A DNA stretch of 64,000 nucleotides from Paraburkholderia edwinii (GTDB taxonomy: Bacteria > Pseudomonadota > Gammaproteobacteria > Burkholderiales > Burkholderiaceae), in contig NZ_CP080095.1 in assembly GCF_019428685.1 (NCBI RefSeq), forward strand, positions 558,001 through 622,000, in the 5' to 3' direction. The notes under the pieces were generated by a model, which did no database searches, had not been told where the DNA came from, and worked only from the letters and a program-made list of their open reading frames with translations. Below are positions 7,430 through 16,948 of this stretch, piece by piece (position 1 is the first letter of the stretch; each line of letters starts with the position of its first letter). The position numbers were made by a program, and so were the translations under genes.

Positions 7430-8755
7430 ATGGCACAGATCATCGTCACGGCGATCGGCTCGGCGGGCGACATCCATCCGCTCGTCGGCATCGGCCGTGC
7501 GCTGGCCGCGCGCGGTCATCGCATCGTGTTCTGCACGCATCCGCCATTCGAGCCGGCCGCGCGGCGCGAGGGATTCGAGTTCGTTGCGATCGGGCACGCG
7601 GACCACTACGCGGCGGCACTCGCCAACCCGGCGCTATGGAATCCGCGCACGTCGTTCAGGACGCTGTGGGAACTGATCGCACCGCTGCTGCGGCCGCATT
7701 ACGACACGCTTGTCGCACTGACCGGTCCGGACACGGTGCTGGTCGGCACGCTGTGGGCGTTCTCCGCGCGCCTGATGCAGGAGCGGCACGGCACGCCGTA
7801 CGTATCAGTGCAGGTGTCGCCTTCGACGCTGCTTTCCGCCTATGCGCCGCCGGTGCACAAGCAGTTGACGATTCCGCGTGGCCTGCCGCTGCCGGTGAAG
7901 GCCGCGCTGATGACGCTGATCGAGCGCACGGTGCTCGACACGGTGTGTGCGCCGCGCCTGAACGAATTACGCGCTGCGCTCGGGCTGCCGCCGGTCACGC
8001 GCATTCTCGGGCGCTGGCTGCATTCGCCCGAAGGCGTGTTGTGCCTGTTTCCCGACTGGTTCGCAGCGCCGCAGCCGGACTGGCCCAAGCCCTATGCGGT
8101 GAGCGGCTTTCCGCTGTTCAACGATCTCGCCGATGCGGCGCCGGATGCGGAACTCGAGGCGTTCCTCGCGGAAGGGGAGCCGCCCGTCGTGTTCACGGCA
8201 GGATCGACGCGGGTGGATGGCGAGCGGTATGCGCAGGCGGTCGCGCATGCGTTGCGTACCAACGGCGCGCGCGGCCTGCTGCTGGGCGGGGCACCGCACG
8301 ACGACGGCTCGTCGTCGCCGCGCCTGCTGCGTCGTCGTTACGTGCCGCTGCGCTCGCTGTTGCCGTGCTGCCGCGCGCTCGTGCATCACGGCGGAATCGG
8401 CACTGCTTCGCTCGCGTTCGAAGCGGGCATCCCGCAGGTCGTCACGCCCTTCGCGCACGATCAGTTCGACAACGCGCAACGCGTCGCGGACACCGGCTGC
8501 GGCCTGCGGTGCGACGCGCCGCTCGACGGCGCCGGGCTGGCCCGCGTGCTCGGCCGTGTGCTGCACGATCCGCGTATCGCCGCGCATTGCGCACAGGCAT
8601 GCGCGAAGCTCGCGGCCGCGCCGGATGGCTGCGAGCAGGCGGCGAATTTCATCGAGCGCTTCGTGCCGTCCGCCGCTCGCGATACGGCTGCAGCCGCGGC
8701 CGCACCGGCCCAGCCGGAACGGTCGCCCGAGTGTGCCATGGCGGGGCGCGCGTGA
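7430..8755 (+). CDS. rhlB: rhamnosyltransferase 1 subunit B RhlB
   Basis: A 441-residue GT1-family (UDP-glycosyltransferase-like, GT-B fold) enzyme that transfers L-rhamnose from dTDP-rhamnose to HAA, giving mono-rhamnolipid. The N-terminus IVTAIGSAGDIHPLVGIGRALAARGH is the acceptor-domain signature of this class; the C-terminal donor-binding motif reads VHHGGIGTASLAFEAG..QV..PFAHDQFDNA at about residues 318-350. ATG at 7430 is preferred; a GTG at 7421 in the same frame is an alternative, and neither has a strong ribosome site, consistent with coupling to the upstream gene. Its TGA overlaps the GTG start of the exporter by 4 bp. Confidence 0.95.
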   Translation: MAQIIVTAIGSAGDIHPLVGIGRALAARGHRIVFCTHPPFEPAARREGFEFVAIGHADHYAAALANPALWNPRTSFRTLWELIAPLLRPHYDTLVALTGPDTVLVGTLWAFSARLMQERHGTPYVSVQVSPSTLLSAYAPPVHKQLTIPRGLPLPVKAALMTLIERTVLDTVCAPRLNELRAALGLPPVTRILGRWLHSPEGVLCLFPDWFAAPQPDWPKPYAVSGFPLFNDLADAAPDAELEAFLAEGEPPVVFTAGSTRVDGERYAQAVAHALRTNGARGLLLGGAPHDDGSSSPRLLRRRYVPLRSLLPCCRALVHHGGIGTASLAFEAGIPQVVTPFAHDQFDNAQRVADTGCGLRCDAPLDGAGLARVLGRVLHDPRIAAHCAQACAKLAAAPDGCEQAANFIERFVPSAARDTAAAAAAPAQPERSPECAMAGRA

Positions 8756-10329
8756 GCGCCACGCTCACATGGCCGCCGTCGACGTCCGCGCCCGTGCTGC
8801 GCGGCGCACGGCTTGCGCTGCTCACGTTCGCGCTATCGCTCGCGACCTTCATCGAAGTGCTCGATTCAACCGTGACGAACGTCGCGGTGCCCGCGATCTC
8901 GGGCAGCCTCGGCGTATCGAACAGTCAGGGCACGTGGGTGATCAGCTCGTATTCGGTCGCGGCGGCGATCGCGGTGCCGCTGACCGGCTGGCTGGCGCGC
9001 CGGCTCGGCGAAACCCGGCTTTTCGTCGGCGCGGTGCTGCTGTTCACGCTGACCTCGCTGCTGTGCGCGCTCGCGACCGATCTGCCCACGCTGGTCGCGT
9101 GCCGCGCGTTACAAGGGTTGTTTTCGGGACCGATGGTCCCGCTTTCGCAGACCATGCTGCTGCGCGCATTCCCGCCCGCGAAACGCACGCTCGCGCTCGC
9201 GCTGTGGGGCATGATCGTGCTGCTCGCACCGATCTTCGGGCCGGTGGTCGGCGGCTATCTGGTCGATATGTTCTCGTGGCCGTGGATCTTCCTGATCAAC
9301 CTGCCGATCGGCCTGTTCTCGTTCGTCGTCTGCGTGACGATGCTGCGCGATGACGCACCGCGCGGCGCTGCGCCGCCCATCGATTTCATCGGGATCGCGC
9401 TGCTCGTGGCCGGCGTCGGCGCGCTGCAGGCGATGCTCGATCTCGGCCACGACGCCGGCTGGTTCGACTCGACGCTGATCGTCACGCTCGCCGTCGTTGC
9501 CGCGCTCGCGCTCGTCTCGCTGCTGCTATGGGAAGCGGGCGAGGGCCAACCGGTGATCGACCTGAGCCTGTTTCGCGACCGCACCTTCTCGTTCTGCGTG
9601 CTGGTCATCTCGCTCGGCATGGTGAGCTTCTCGATGGTGGGCGTGGTGTTTCCGCTGTGGCTGCAGTCGGTGATGGGCTACAACGCGTTTCACGCGGGCC
9701 TCGCGACCGCGCCGCTCGGCGTGCTCGCGCTCGTGTGCTCGATTCTGCTGGGCCTGCATGCCCACCGTTTCGATGCGCGCGTGCTCGCAACATTCGGCTT
9801 CCTGGTGTTCGCGGCGGTGCTGTGGTGGGACACGCATTTCACGCTGACGACATCCTTCACGCAGATCGTCACGCCGAACCTGATCCAGGGCATTGGGCTG
9901 CCTTGCTTCTTCATTCCGCTGACCGCGGCGACCCTGTCGCGCGTGCCCGATCACAAGCTCGCGGCTGCATCGAGCCTGTCGAATTTTCTGCGCACGCTCG
10001 CCTCGGCATTCGGCACCGCGATGAGCGTGACGCTCTGGGACGATCGCGCGTCGTTTCATTACGCGACGCTCGCGCAGTCGGTTACGAAAGCGTCCGACGG
10101 GACGCAGCACTTTGTCGCGTCGCTGCACGCGATCGGCGTAAGCGGCATGAGCGGCATAAGCGGCGGCGCAGGCGAGGTGGCCGCGCTGCATCAGGTGACG
10201 AAGCAGCAGGCCTACATGATGGCGACCAGCGACATGTTCCTGATTGCCTGCGTCACCTGTGTCGGGCTGGCGGCGTTGATGTGGCTCACGCGCCCGCGGC
10301 GCGGCGCCGCCATGCCGTCTGGACACTAA
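8752..10329 (+). CDS. DHA2-family MFS exporter of the rhamnolipid operon
   Basis: A 525-residue, about 14-helix major facilitator of the EmrB/QacA (DHA2) drug:proton antiporter family, starting at GTG 8752. The first helix carries EVLDSTVTNVAVPAISG, with the family acidic residue, and the loop 2-3 motif is GWLARRLGETRLFVG. In Burkholderia rhl clusters a gene of this class follows rhlB and is taken to export rhamnolipids. Here it is matched by an EmrA-type adaptor and a NodT-type outer-membrane protein later in the operon, so all three could build one tripartite pump across both membranes. Export of rhamnolipid is inferred from context. Confidence 0.9.
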   Translation: MSATLTWPPSTSAPVLRGARLALLTFALSLATFIEVLDSTVTNVAVPAISGSLGVSNSQGTWVISSYSVAAAIAVPLTGWLARRLGETRLFVGAVLLFTLTSLLCALATDLPTLVACRALQGLFSGPMVPLSQTMLLRAFPPAKRTLALALWGMIVLLAPIFGPVVGGYLVDMFSWPWIFLINLPIGLFSFVVCVTMLRDDAPRGAAPPIDFIGIALLVAGVGALQAMLDLGHDAGWFDSTLIVTLAVVAALALVSLLLWEAGEGQPVIDLSLFRDRTFSFCVLVISLGMVSFSMVGVVFPLWLQSVMGYNAFHAGLATAPLGVLALVCSILLGLHAHRFDARVLATFGFLVFAAVLWWDTHFTLTTSFTQIVTPNLIQGIGLPCFFIPLTAATLSRVPDHKLAAASSLSNFLRTLASAFGTAMSVTLWDDRASFHYATLAQSVTKASDGTQHFVASLHAIGVSGMSGISGGAGEVAALHQVTKQQAYMMATSDMFLIACVTCVGLAALMWLTRPRRGAAMPSGH

Positions 10330-10367
10330 AGATCATGCAGGTCATTGAACGTGAACGGAGCAACATC

Positions 10368-11309
10368 ATGCGGCTTGGCGCGCTTGTGATTCTCTATTAC
10401 CCCAGCGTCGAGCAGCTGGCTCGGCTGGCGCCGCTGCACGACGCATGCGACGCGCTCGTCGTGGTGGACAACACGCCGCAGCCCGACTCCCGCGCGGCGG
10501 CCGCGGCTGCCCACGGCGGCTACACGCTGCTTCATCACGGCAATCGCGGCGGCATTGCGGGTGCGTATAACGCCGGGCTCGCGCGCCTGCTCGACACGGT
10601 CGATGCGGTCGCACTCTTCGATCAGGATTCGATCGTGCCGCCCGCCTACTTTCCGACCATGCGCGCGCTCGCTACGCGGTTCACCGGCAGGCCGTTCATT
10701 GCCGGGCCGCGCATCCTCGACGAAAACGACGGCCAGTTCCTGCCGGTGTTCGAGAGCAGCGGCATCTCCGTGCGGCATCTGCGGCTGGACGCGACGCCGG
10801 AACCGGTGCGCTGCGCGTTCCTGATCTCGTCGGGCAGCGTGCTGTCGCGCGAGGCGTACGCGGCGCTCGGCGCATTCAACGAAGCGCTCTTTATCGATCA
10901 CGTCGATACCGAATATTGCTTTCGCGCGCTGGCGCGCAATGTGCCGGTCTACCTCGTGCCATCGCTGGTGCTGCGGCATCGCATCGGCGCGAAGACGTGG
11001 GTCCGTATCGGCCCGTTCCGGATCGCGACAATGAATCACTCGTGGACGCGGCGCTACTACAGCGCGCGCAACGCGATGCTGATCGCGACGCAGTACGGCG
11101 CACGCTTTCCGGTCGCGCTGCTGCCGAACCTGCTGACGCTGTGGCAGATCGTCGGGATCGTGCTGGGCGAGCGCGACAAGCTCGCGAAGCTAAAGGGCAT
11201 TCTGTACGGCGTGCTCGACGGGCTCGCGTGCCGGTTCGGGCCGTTCGATGCCGCGCGTCCGCACCCAGGCATGCGTGCAGCGGCGCCGACGCGGGAGTAC
11301 CGAGGATGA
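10368..11309 (+). CDS. rhlC: rhamnosyltransferase 2 RhlC
   Basis: A 313-residue GT2-family (GT-A fold) rhamnosyltransferase that adds the second rhamnose, converting mono- to di-rhamnolipid. Close resemblance to Pseudomonas RhlC: VVVDNTPQPDS, LLHHGNRGGIAGAYNAGL, the metal-binding LFDQDS, FLISSGSVLSREAY, LFIDHVDTEYCFRA and RRYYSARNAML. Of two in-frame ATGs (10335 and 10368) the second is chosen because GGAG lies 7 bp upstream and it matches the family N-terminus. The 38-bp gap before it is the largest inside the operon. The stop overlaps the next start by 4 bp. Confidence 0.95.
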   Translation: MRLGALVILYYPSVEQLARLAPLHDACDALVVVDNTPQPDSRAAAAAAHGGYTLLHHGNRGGIAGAYNAGLARLLDTVDAVALFDQDSIVPPAYFPTMRALATRFTGRPFIAGPRILDENDGQFLPVFESSGISVRHLRLDATPEPVRCAFLISSGSVLSREAYAALGAFNEALFIDHVDTEYCFRALARNVPVYLVPSLVLRHRIGAKTWVRIGPFRIATMNHSWTRRYYSARNAMLIATQYGARFPVALLPNLLTLWQIVGIVLGERDKLAKLKGILYGVLDGLACRFGPFDAARPHPGMRAAAPTREYRG

Positions 11310-12850
11310 GCGCTCGCCCGGCGGCCGCCATTTTCGCGCTCTGTATAACGGCCTTGCTCGCGTGTGGCTGCGCGCCCGCCGGTGTCGCGCCGACTCTGGA
11401 ACTGCGCGAACCGGATGCGAACGCACTCGCAACAACCACTGCCGACGTGGCGAAAGCGCTGAATGGCGGCGGCTGGCCCGCGCCCGACTGGGTACGCCAG
11501 TTCGGCGATCCGCAACTCGACGGCCTCGTGGCCGAAGCGTACGCGCACAATCCGGACCTGCAGGTCGCGAAGGCGCGCATCCATAGCGCGCAGGCGCAGT
11601 TGCAGCAGTTTTCGTCGCTGACCGGACTGAGCGCCACGGCGGGCGCGACGGTCAGCAAGGCACGCATGCCGCAGACGGACAGCGTCGCGAATGTGTCGGC
11701 CAATGGCTATGACATACCGGTGCAACTGTTCGGCGATGCCAGCCAGACGCCGTCGTCGTTGTTTGTCGGACTCGATTACCAGCTTGATCTGTGGGGGCGC
11801 AACAAGGCGGCGACACGCGGACTGCTGTCGCTGCGCGACGCCGCGCGCGTCGATGCGGAGCAGGTGAGGCTCACGCTTGCGGTCGCGATCGTCACGCTGT
11901 ACTGCGAACTCGATCATGCGTATGCGCTGCGCGACCTGTGGGTCGAGAAGCGCGACGCAGGCGACCAGATCGCCGGCGCGCTGCGCGAGCGTGCGGCGCG
12001 CGGCATCGACAACCACTACGACGCCGAAGAAGCGGCCGTGCGCCGCAACAAGCTGATCGCGCAGATCGCGCTGGCCGACGAACGCATCCAGCTCGCGCAA
12101 CTGCAACTGGGCGTGCTGTCGGGAGGCGGTCCGGAGCGCGGGCTCGCGTTGACGCGGCCGCATCCCGTCAATCTCGCCGATGCGCCGCTGCCTGCTCAAT
12201 TGCCGGCCGACCTGCTCGGCCGGCGGCCCGACATCGTCGCCGCGCGCTTGCGTGTCGAAGCCGCTTACGCGGCGATCGACGGCACGCGCGCGGAGTTCTA
12301 TCCGGATGTGAACCTGGTCGGCTTCGCGGGCCTGCTCGCGTTGACGCCGGGCGCGCTGTTTTCACGCCAGGCGCTGTCGGGCTCGATCGGCCCGGCGGTA
12401 TCGCTGCCGATCTTCGACCGCAAGCGGCTGATGGCCAAACTCAACGGAAACACCGCGAACGCCGACGTCGCGATCGGCCTGTACAACAAAACTGTCGATG
12501 CCGCGCTCGGCGATGTGGCGCGCACGCTGGTATCGCTGTCGACGCTCGACCGGCTGGTGGCCGGCGAACGCGATGCCGCCGACGCCGCGCAGCGCAGCGT
12601 GTCGATTGCTGAAGAGCGTCACCGGCGCGGGCTGTTGATGCAGAAGGATGTGAACAGCGTGAAGCTCACGCTCTACGACGAACGCGCGCAGCTGATCGAT
12701 CTGCTTGCACAAAGGCGCGCACTGCGTGTCGCGCTGATCGGCCTGCTCGGCGGCGGCTTCGATAAACGCACGCTGCCGGCAACGCCGATTTCCCGATTGA
12801 ACGCGGCCTTTCCGACGTACGACGGGCTCACCGTTACACACTTCGACTGA
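11306..12850 (+). CDS. NodT-family outer-membrane efflux lipoprotein
   Basis: A 514-residue TolC-like outer-membrane factor of the RND/MFS efflux class. The N-terminus is a lipoprotein signal peptide with a lipobox at LLAC (Cys20). The mature part has the two OEP repeats with long coiled helices (DGLVAEAYAHNPDLQVAKARI and LPADLLGRRPDIVAARLRVEAAYAAI, each read separately) and the DLWGRNKAATRGLLS segment typical of NodT. It would form the outer-membrane channel for the exporter and adaptor in the same operon. It overlaps rhlC by 4 bp and the adaptor gene by 1 bp (TGATG). Confidence 0.92.
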   Translation: MSARPAAAIFALCITALLACGCAPAGVAPTLELREPDANALATTTADVAKALNGGGWPAPDWVRQFGDPQLDGLVAEAYAHNPDLQVAKARIHSAQAQLQQFSSLTGLSATAGATVSKARMPQTDSVANVSANGYDIPVQLFGDASQTPSSLFVGLDYQLDLWGRNKAATRGLLSLRDAARVDAEQVRLTLAVAIVTLYCELDHAYALRDLWVEKRDAGDQIAGALRERAARGIDNHYDAEEAAVRRNKLIAQIALADERIQLAQLQLGVLSGGGPERGLALTRPHPVNLADAPLPAQLPADLLGRRPDIVAARLRVEAAYAAIDGTRAEFYPDVNLVGFAGLLALTPGALFSRQALSGSIGPAVSLPIFDRKRLMAKLNGNTANADVAIGLYNKTVDAALGDVARTLVSLSTLDRLVAGERDAADAAQRSVSIAEERHRRGLLMQKDVNSVKLTLYDERAQLIDLLAQRRALRVALIGLLGGGFDKRTLPATPISRLNAAFPTYDGLTVTHFD

Positions 12851-14046
12851 TGGCTCACGATCCAACCACTCTGCATTCCAACCCAGCCGTGCTCGAACCC
12901 GATGCGGCAGCGCTGGCCCTCAAACGCGCGACGCGCCGGCGCCGCTTCGCGATGTTCGGCGCGGCGGTCGCGCTCGCTGCGATGGCGGCGGCGGTCCACT
13001 GGTTCGCCAATGCGCGCTTTCGCGAAGACACCGACGACGCGTATGTGGCCGGCAACGTCGTACAGGTCGCGGCGCAGACCGCGGGCACCGTGATCGACGT
13101 GCTCGCTGCCAACACACAGCACGTGCGCACGGGGCAGACGCTCGTGAAACTCGACGATGCAGAGGCGTCGGTCGCGCTGGCACAGGCGAAGGCGCAGCTC
13201 GCGCAGGCGGTGCAGCAGGCCGCCAACGCGCGCTATTCGACGACGATGTACGCCGAAGCGGTGAAAGCACGACAAGCCGATCTTGACCTCGCGCGACGCG
13301 CGCTTGCCGCGCGCGATCATGCGCCGGTGGAAGTCGTGTCGCCGGAGGAACTGTCCCGCGCGCGCGCCGCGGCCGCGGGCGCGCAGGCGCAGCTCGCCGC
13401 CGCGCAGGCGCAGCTTGATGCGGCGCGCGCGCTCGGTAGCCGCCGCGCGGTCGAGGACAACCCGGCGGTCGTGCAGGCCGTCGCGCAGTTCAAGCTGGCG
13501 TGGCGCAACCTGAAGCGGACCGCGATCATTGCGCCGCTCGACGGCGTCGTCGGGCAGCGCACCGTGCAGGTCGGGCAACAGGTCGGGCCCGGCGTCGCGC
13601 TGATGTCGATCGTGCAACTCCACGGCTTGTGGATCGAGGCGAACTTCAAGGAGGGGCAGATCAGGAACATGCGCGTCGGCCAGACGGTGCGGATTCACTC
13701 GGATATCTACGGCTCGAATGTCACGTACCGCGGGCGCGTCGAAGGGTTTTCAGCGGGCACCGGCAGCGCGTTTTCGATGCTGCCGCCGCAGAACGCGGCG
13801 GGCAACTGGATCAAGGTCGTGCAGCGCGTGCCGGTGGTGATTTCGATCGAGCCGGCGGATCTCGCCGCGCATCCGTTGCGAATCGGTCTTTCGATGCGCG
13901 TGAGCGTCGATACGCACGCACGCGAAGGCCATGTGCTCGATGCCGGCGCGCCGCTCGCGCCGCTGGCGACGCGCGTGCATGACGGCGTGGCCGGCGAAGC
14001 GCAGGCCGAGGCCGACAAGGTGATCCGCGACAACCGGGGCGGGTAG
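12850..14046 (+). CDS. EmrA/HlyD-type periplasmic adaptor
   Basis: A 398-residue membrane-fusion protein: cytoplasmic N-terminus, one transmembrane helix at about residues 35-53, then DTDDAYVAGNVVQVAAQTAGTV (first lipoyl half), an alanine-rich alpha-hairpin at about 95-205, and AIIAPLDGVVGQRTVQVGQQV (second lipoyl half) followed by a beta-barrel region. The D-D-A-Y-V entry is typical of EmrA. It should link the DHA2 exporter to the NodT protein. Last gene of the rhl operon; 155 bp separate it from ttcA, with no clear terminator between. Confidence 0.92.
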   Translation: MAHDPTTLHSNPAVLEPDAAALALKRATRRRRFAMFGAAVALAAMAAAVHWFANARFREDTDDAYVAGNVVQVAAQTAGTVIDVLAANTQHVRTGQTLVKLDDAEASVALAQAKAQLAQAVQQAANARYSTTMYAEAVKARQADLDLARRALAARDHAPVEVVSPEELSRARAAAAGAQAQLAAAQAQLDAARALGSRRAVEDNPAVVQAVAQFKLAWRNLKRTAIIAPLDGVVGQRTVQVGQQVGPGVALMSIVQLHGLWIEANFKEGQIRNMRVGQTVRIHSDIYGSNVTYRGRVEGFSAGTGSAFSMLPPQNAAGNWIKVVQRVPVVISIEPADLAAHPLRIGLSMRVSVDTHAREGHVLDAGAPLAPLATRVHDGVAGEAQAEADKVIRDNRGG

Positions 14047-14201
14047 TCGCATGGAAGGAACGGGCGGTAACCGTGCACATCGCGGCAAGTCTTTGATTTT
14101 GCTTCGATGTATCATATGCAGCTGGTCCGGCCGAGGCCGGACGACCGTCCGGTTGCCGCGTCGGGCGCCGTCACCCCTGCATCTGCGGACCCCCACGAAC
14201 C

Positions 14202-15122
14202 ATGAAAGCCTCAAACAATTTTTTCCGCCTCGAAACGCGTCTTCAATCGCTGGCAGGCAAGGCGATTGCCGACTTCAACATGATTGAAGACGGCGACCGG
14301 ATTCTGACGTGCATGAGTGGCGGAAAAGATTCGTACACGATGCTTTCCGTGCTGCTGGCCCTTCAGAAACGGGCGCCGGTGAAGTTCGAGATCGTGGCGA
14401 TGAATCTCGACCAGAAGCACCCCGGGTTTCCGGAGGAAGTGCTGCCGCAGTATCTCGAGTCGCTTGGCGTCGACTACCGCATTGTCGAGGCCGATACGCA
14501 TTCGATCGTCAAGGAAAAGGTGCCCGAGGGCAAAACCACCTGCTCGCTGTGCTCGCGGTTGCGCCGCGGCGTGATCTACCGCACCGCCAAGGAAGTGGGC
14601 GCGAACAAGATCGCGCTCGGCCATCATCGCGACGATATCGTCGAGACTTTCTTCCTGAACATGTTCTTCGGTGGAAAGATGAAGGCGATGCCGCCGAAGC
14701 TGGCCACCGACGACGGCAAGCACATCGTGATTCGCCCGCTCGCGTATTGCAAGGAGGCGGACATCGCGACGTACGCGCGCGCGGTCGACTATCCGATCAT
14801 CCCGTGCAACCTGTGCGGTTCTCAGGAAAACCTGCAGCGGATGAAGGTCAAGCAGATGCTGCAGCAATGGGAGCGGGAAACCCCGGGACGCGTCGACAAT
14901 GTGTTCCGCGCGTTGGCCGACGTCGTTCCTTCTCACCTCGCCGATACCAGCCTCTTCGATTTCCGCGGCCTCGCAACCGGGCTGGCGAAAGTCGACGAAG
15001 CATCGCTGTTCGGCGACACCTCGTATGAGCAGGCGCCGCTCGTGTTCTCGCGCTCGAACGAGACACGGATCGAATTCGTTCGTCCGTCGCTGAAGGCGCA
15101 GCAGGCCGAAACCGAAGTCTAA
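14202..15122 (+). CDS. ttcA: tRNA 2-thiocytidine(32) synthetase TtcA
   Basis: A 306-residue PP-loop ATPase that installs 2-thiocytidine at position 32 of some tRNAs. Evidence: the PP-loop SGGKDS at residues 39-44, the two CxxC motifs (CSLC near 114 and CNLC near 201) that hold the iron-sulphur cluster, [14 protein letters not shown] and [17 protein letters not shown]. Length and N-terminus are a little shorter than the common Burkholderia form (about 330 residues) and the C-terminal tail differs from the one I remember, so this may be a divergent paralogue or lineage. Its last 4 bp overlap the convergent P450 gene. Confidence 0.93.
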   Translation: MKASNNFFRLETRLQSLAGKAIADFNMIEDGDRILTCMSGGKDSYTMLSVLLALQKRAPVKFEIVAMNLDQKHPGFPEEVLPQYLESLGVDYRIVEADTHSIVKEKVPEGKTTCSLCSRLRRGVIYRTAKEVGANKIALGHHRDDIVETFFLNMFFGGKMKAMPPKLATDDGKHIVIRPLAYCKEADIATYARAVDYPIIPCNLCGSQENLQRMKVKQMLQQWERETPGRVDNVFRALADVVPSHLADTSLFDFRGLATGLAKVDEASLFGDTSYEQAPLVFSRSNETRIEFVRPSLKAQQAETEV

Positions 15123-16543
15123 CGTCGCGCGTGGCGCGGCTTGAGCCGGAACCACAGCGGCCGGTCCGGAATGGTCGTCGCGCGGCCGATGGGCCGCACC
15201 GGCTCGTCGCTCGCGAGTTGCGCGTCGAACGCCTGCACCAGACGCGCAAGGGCGAGCGTCGTTTCCGCGAGTGTGAACTGTGCGCCGATACAGACGCGCG
15301 GCCCGGTGCCGAACGGCAGATACGTGAAGCGCTCCGGAGCCGGCGCACCGCGCAGAAAGCGCGTCGGGTCGAATGCGTCGGGGTTCTGCCAGAAGCCGCG
15401 GTGATGATGGAGCACCCACGGGCTGATCATCATCTGCGTGCCGCGCGTGACGGCCAGCCCTTCGAGCGCGTCGGGTTCGACGCAATGACGCAAGATCACC
15501 CAGGCGGGCGGATAAAGGCGCAAGGTTTCGTCGATGACCGCACGTGTGTACGGTAGCGCTTTGAGCGCGTCGCCGGCACGTTCGGGGCTTAGATCGACGT
15601 CGCGCACTTCGTCGGCGAGCGCGGCCTGCGCAGCGGGCGTGTTCGCCAGCAGATAAAGCGCCCACAGCAAGGTCAGGCCGGTCGGCTCATGGCCCGCGAC
15701 AATCATCGTGCCGACCTGGTCGGCGAGTTCGACGCGGCTGAATGCGGCGCCGGTTTCCGGATCGCGCGCGGCCATCAGCGCATCGAACAGATCGCGCGGG
15801 CCGTCGGCGGCGGGCTGGCGTTCGCGCGCATCGATGATGCGCTCGACGAGCGCGTGCCAGCGCCGGCGAAAGCCGTTGCGCGGAATGTCTCGCGGCGTCG
15901 GCACCCAGTACGGCAGCACGAGTTCGGCGAGACTCGCGCGCGTGTGACGCTGCATGAATTCCTGCACGGCGGCGCGTACCTCCGGCCCGAATTCACGGAT
16001 TTCGAGCGAGAACATCGAGCGTGCGGCGATCTTCAGCGCAAGCAGGCGCATGACCGGCAGCAAATCGACGGGCGCGCCGTCGAGCGCGGCCAGCGCGTGC
16101 ACCTCGTCTTCGGTGCACGCGGCGACATGGCGCGCCAGCACGGGGAGCATCTTTGGCGCGAGCGTCGGCGCGATCGTGCGGCGCTGATGCTTCCATTGCT
16201 CGCCGGTCGCGAGTAACACGCTGTAGCGCCCGATCGGACGGATCAGGCGAACCGCATAGTCGGTGCGCGGGTAATTGGCGGCGTTCTCCACCAGCACGCG
16301 GTGAATCATGTCGGGCTTGTTGACCAGCACGCGCTTCTGGTGGAACAGGCGTTCTTCGACGTAGTCCGCCTCGTAGGCGTCGCGGGTCCAGAGCCGGAGA
16401 CCGTCGTTGCGCATCGCATGAACGAAGCCTGTTGCCGAGACGCGCCGCGCCGGCAACTCGGGCATCGGCGGGGTGAATAACGGGGCGCGACGGGCGTCGA
16501 TATCGGCCGGGGACGGCAGCGTATTGGGCGATGGCGCTTGCAA
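15119..16543 (-). CDS. cytochrome P450
   Basis: A 474-residue haem-thiolate monooxygenase-like protein. Visible landmarks: the I-helix oxygen-binding segment VAGHEPTG, the K-helix ExxR in [11 protein letters not shown], and the haem loop [13 protein letters not shown] with the axial cysteine. The overall pattern (long meander, YPPAWVILR) is closer to CYP4/CYP102-like enzymes than to the soluble camphor type, suggesting fatty-acid-like or hydrophobic substrates; this is inference. The start is uncertain: TTG at 16543 has GGAGAG 6 bp upstream and is used here; an ATG at 16465 would give 448 residues. No ferredoxin or reductase gene is adjacent. Confidence 0.85.
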   Translation of the reverse strand: MQAPSPNTLPSPADIDARRAPLFTPPMPELPARRVSATGFVHAMRNDGLRLWTRDAYEADYVEERLFHQKRVLVNKPDMIHRVLVENAANYPRTDYAVRLIRPIGRYSVLLATGEQWKHQRRTIAPTLAPKMLPVLARHVAACTEDEVHALAALDGAPVDLLPVMRLLALKIAARSMFSLEIREFGPEVRAAVQEFMQRHTRASLAELVLPYWVPTPRDIPRNGFRRRWHALVERIIDARERQPAADGPRDLFDALMAARDPETGAAFSRVELADQVGTMIVAGHEPTGLTLLWALYLLANTPAAQAALADEVRDVDLSPERAGDALKALPYTRAVIDETLRLYPPAWVILRHCVEPDALEGLAVTRGTQMMISPWVLHHHRGFWQNPDAFDPTRFLRGAPAPERFTYLPFGTGPRVCIGAQFTLAETTLALARLVQAFDAQLASDEPVRPIGRATTIPDRPLWFRLKPRHARR

Positions 16544-16948
16544 GGAGATCTCTCCGTCGGCGGTTCGGTCAATCGGGTCGGGGTGCGGGTCAATGCGGGC
16601 GTGGGTACAACCGAAAGAACGCTCGGCGCGGAGGGTTATTCCAACGTGCTTATTCGCGTTGCGCGGCGATGCGCGTAACGACGTATTCAGTGACACGCAC
16701 GTGGCGACGTGCGCGGGTGATCTGCTCGGTGATCTACTCAGTGAGCTGTTTAACGTTTGCGATGTATCGTTTCTGCATCGGCAACGCGTAAAAGTGTGCT
16801 TGCGGATGCATCGATACCGCGCATTTGCACACGTCATTTTCTGTCAGAAGGCCCACATAAAAGCGCTGTTTTGCCGTTGTCAGCCGCGCTTTTGCCGCGA
16901 AGCAGCATGTTAGAATTGCGCACCTCAAACTCGACCAACGCCCACGAC
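16544..16948. other. divergent intergenic region P450-glmU
   Basis: 405 bp with no supported gene. It serves both the P450 (minus) and glmU (plus). It holds a short inverted repeat (CGCACGT, 4-nt spacer, ACGTGCG, near 16698-16715) and the likely glmU promoter at its right end. Nothing else was recognised. Confidence 0.5.
16909..16917 (+). promoter_or_regulatory. extended -10 promoter of glmU
   Basis: TGTTAGAAT matches an extended -10 element (TG-n-TAGAAT, five of six to TATAAT). Transcription from about 16924 would give a 25-nt leader to the glmU ATG. No -35 at the standard distance, as expected for an extended -10 promoter. Confidence 0.4.

Noticed and set aside
16544..16837. N-terminal extension of the P450 from an upstream ATG at 16837
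   Set aside because: The extra 98 residues are unlike any P450 N-terminus and would cross the likely ribosome site before TTG 16543.
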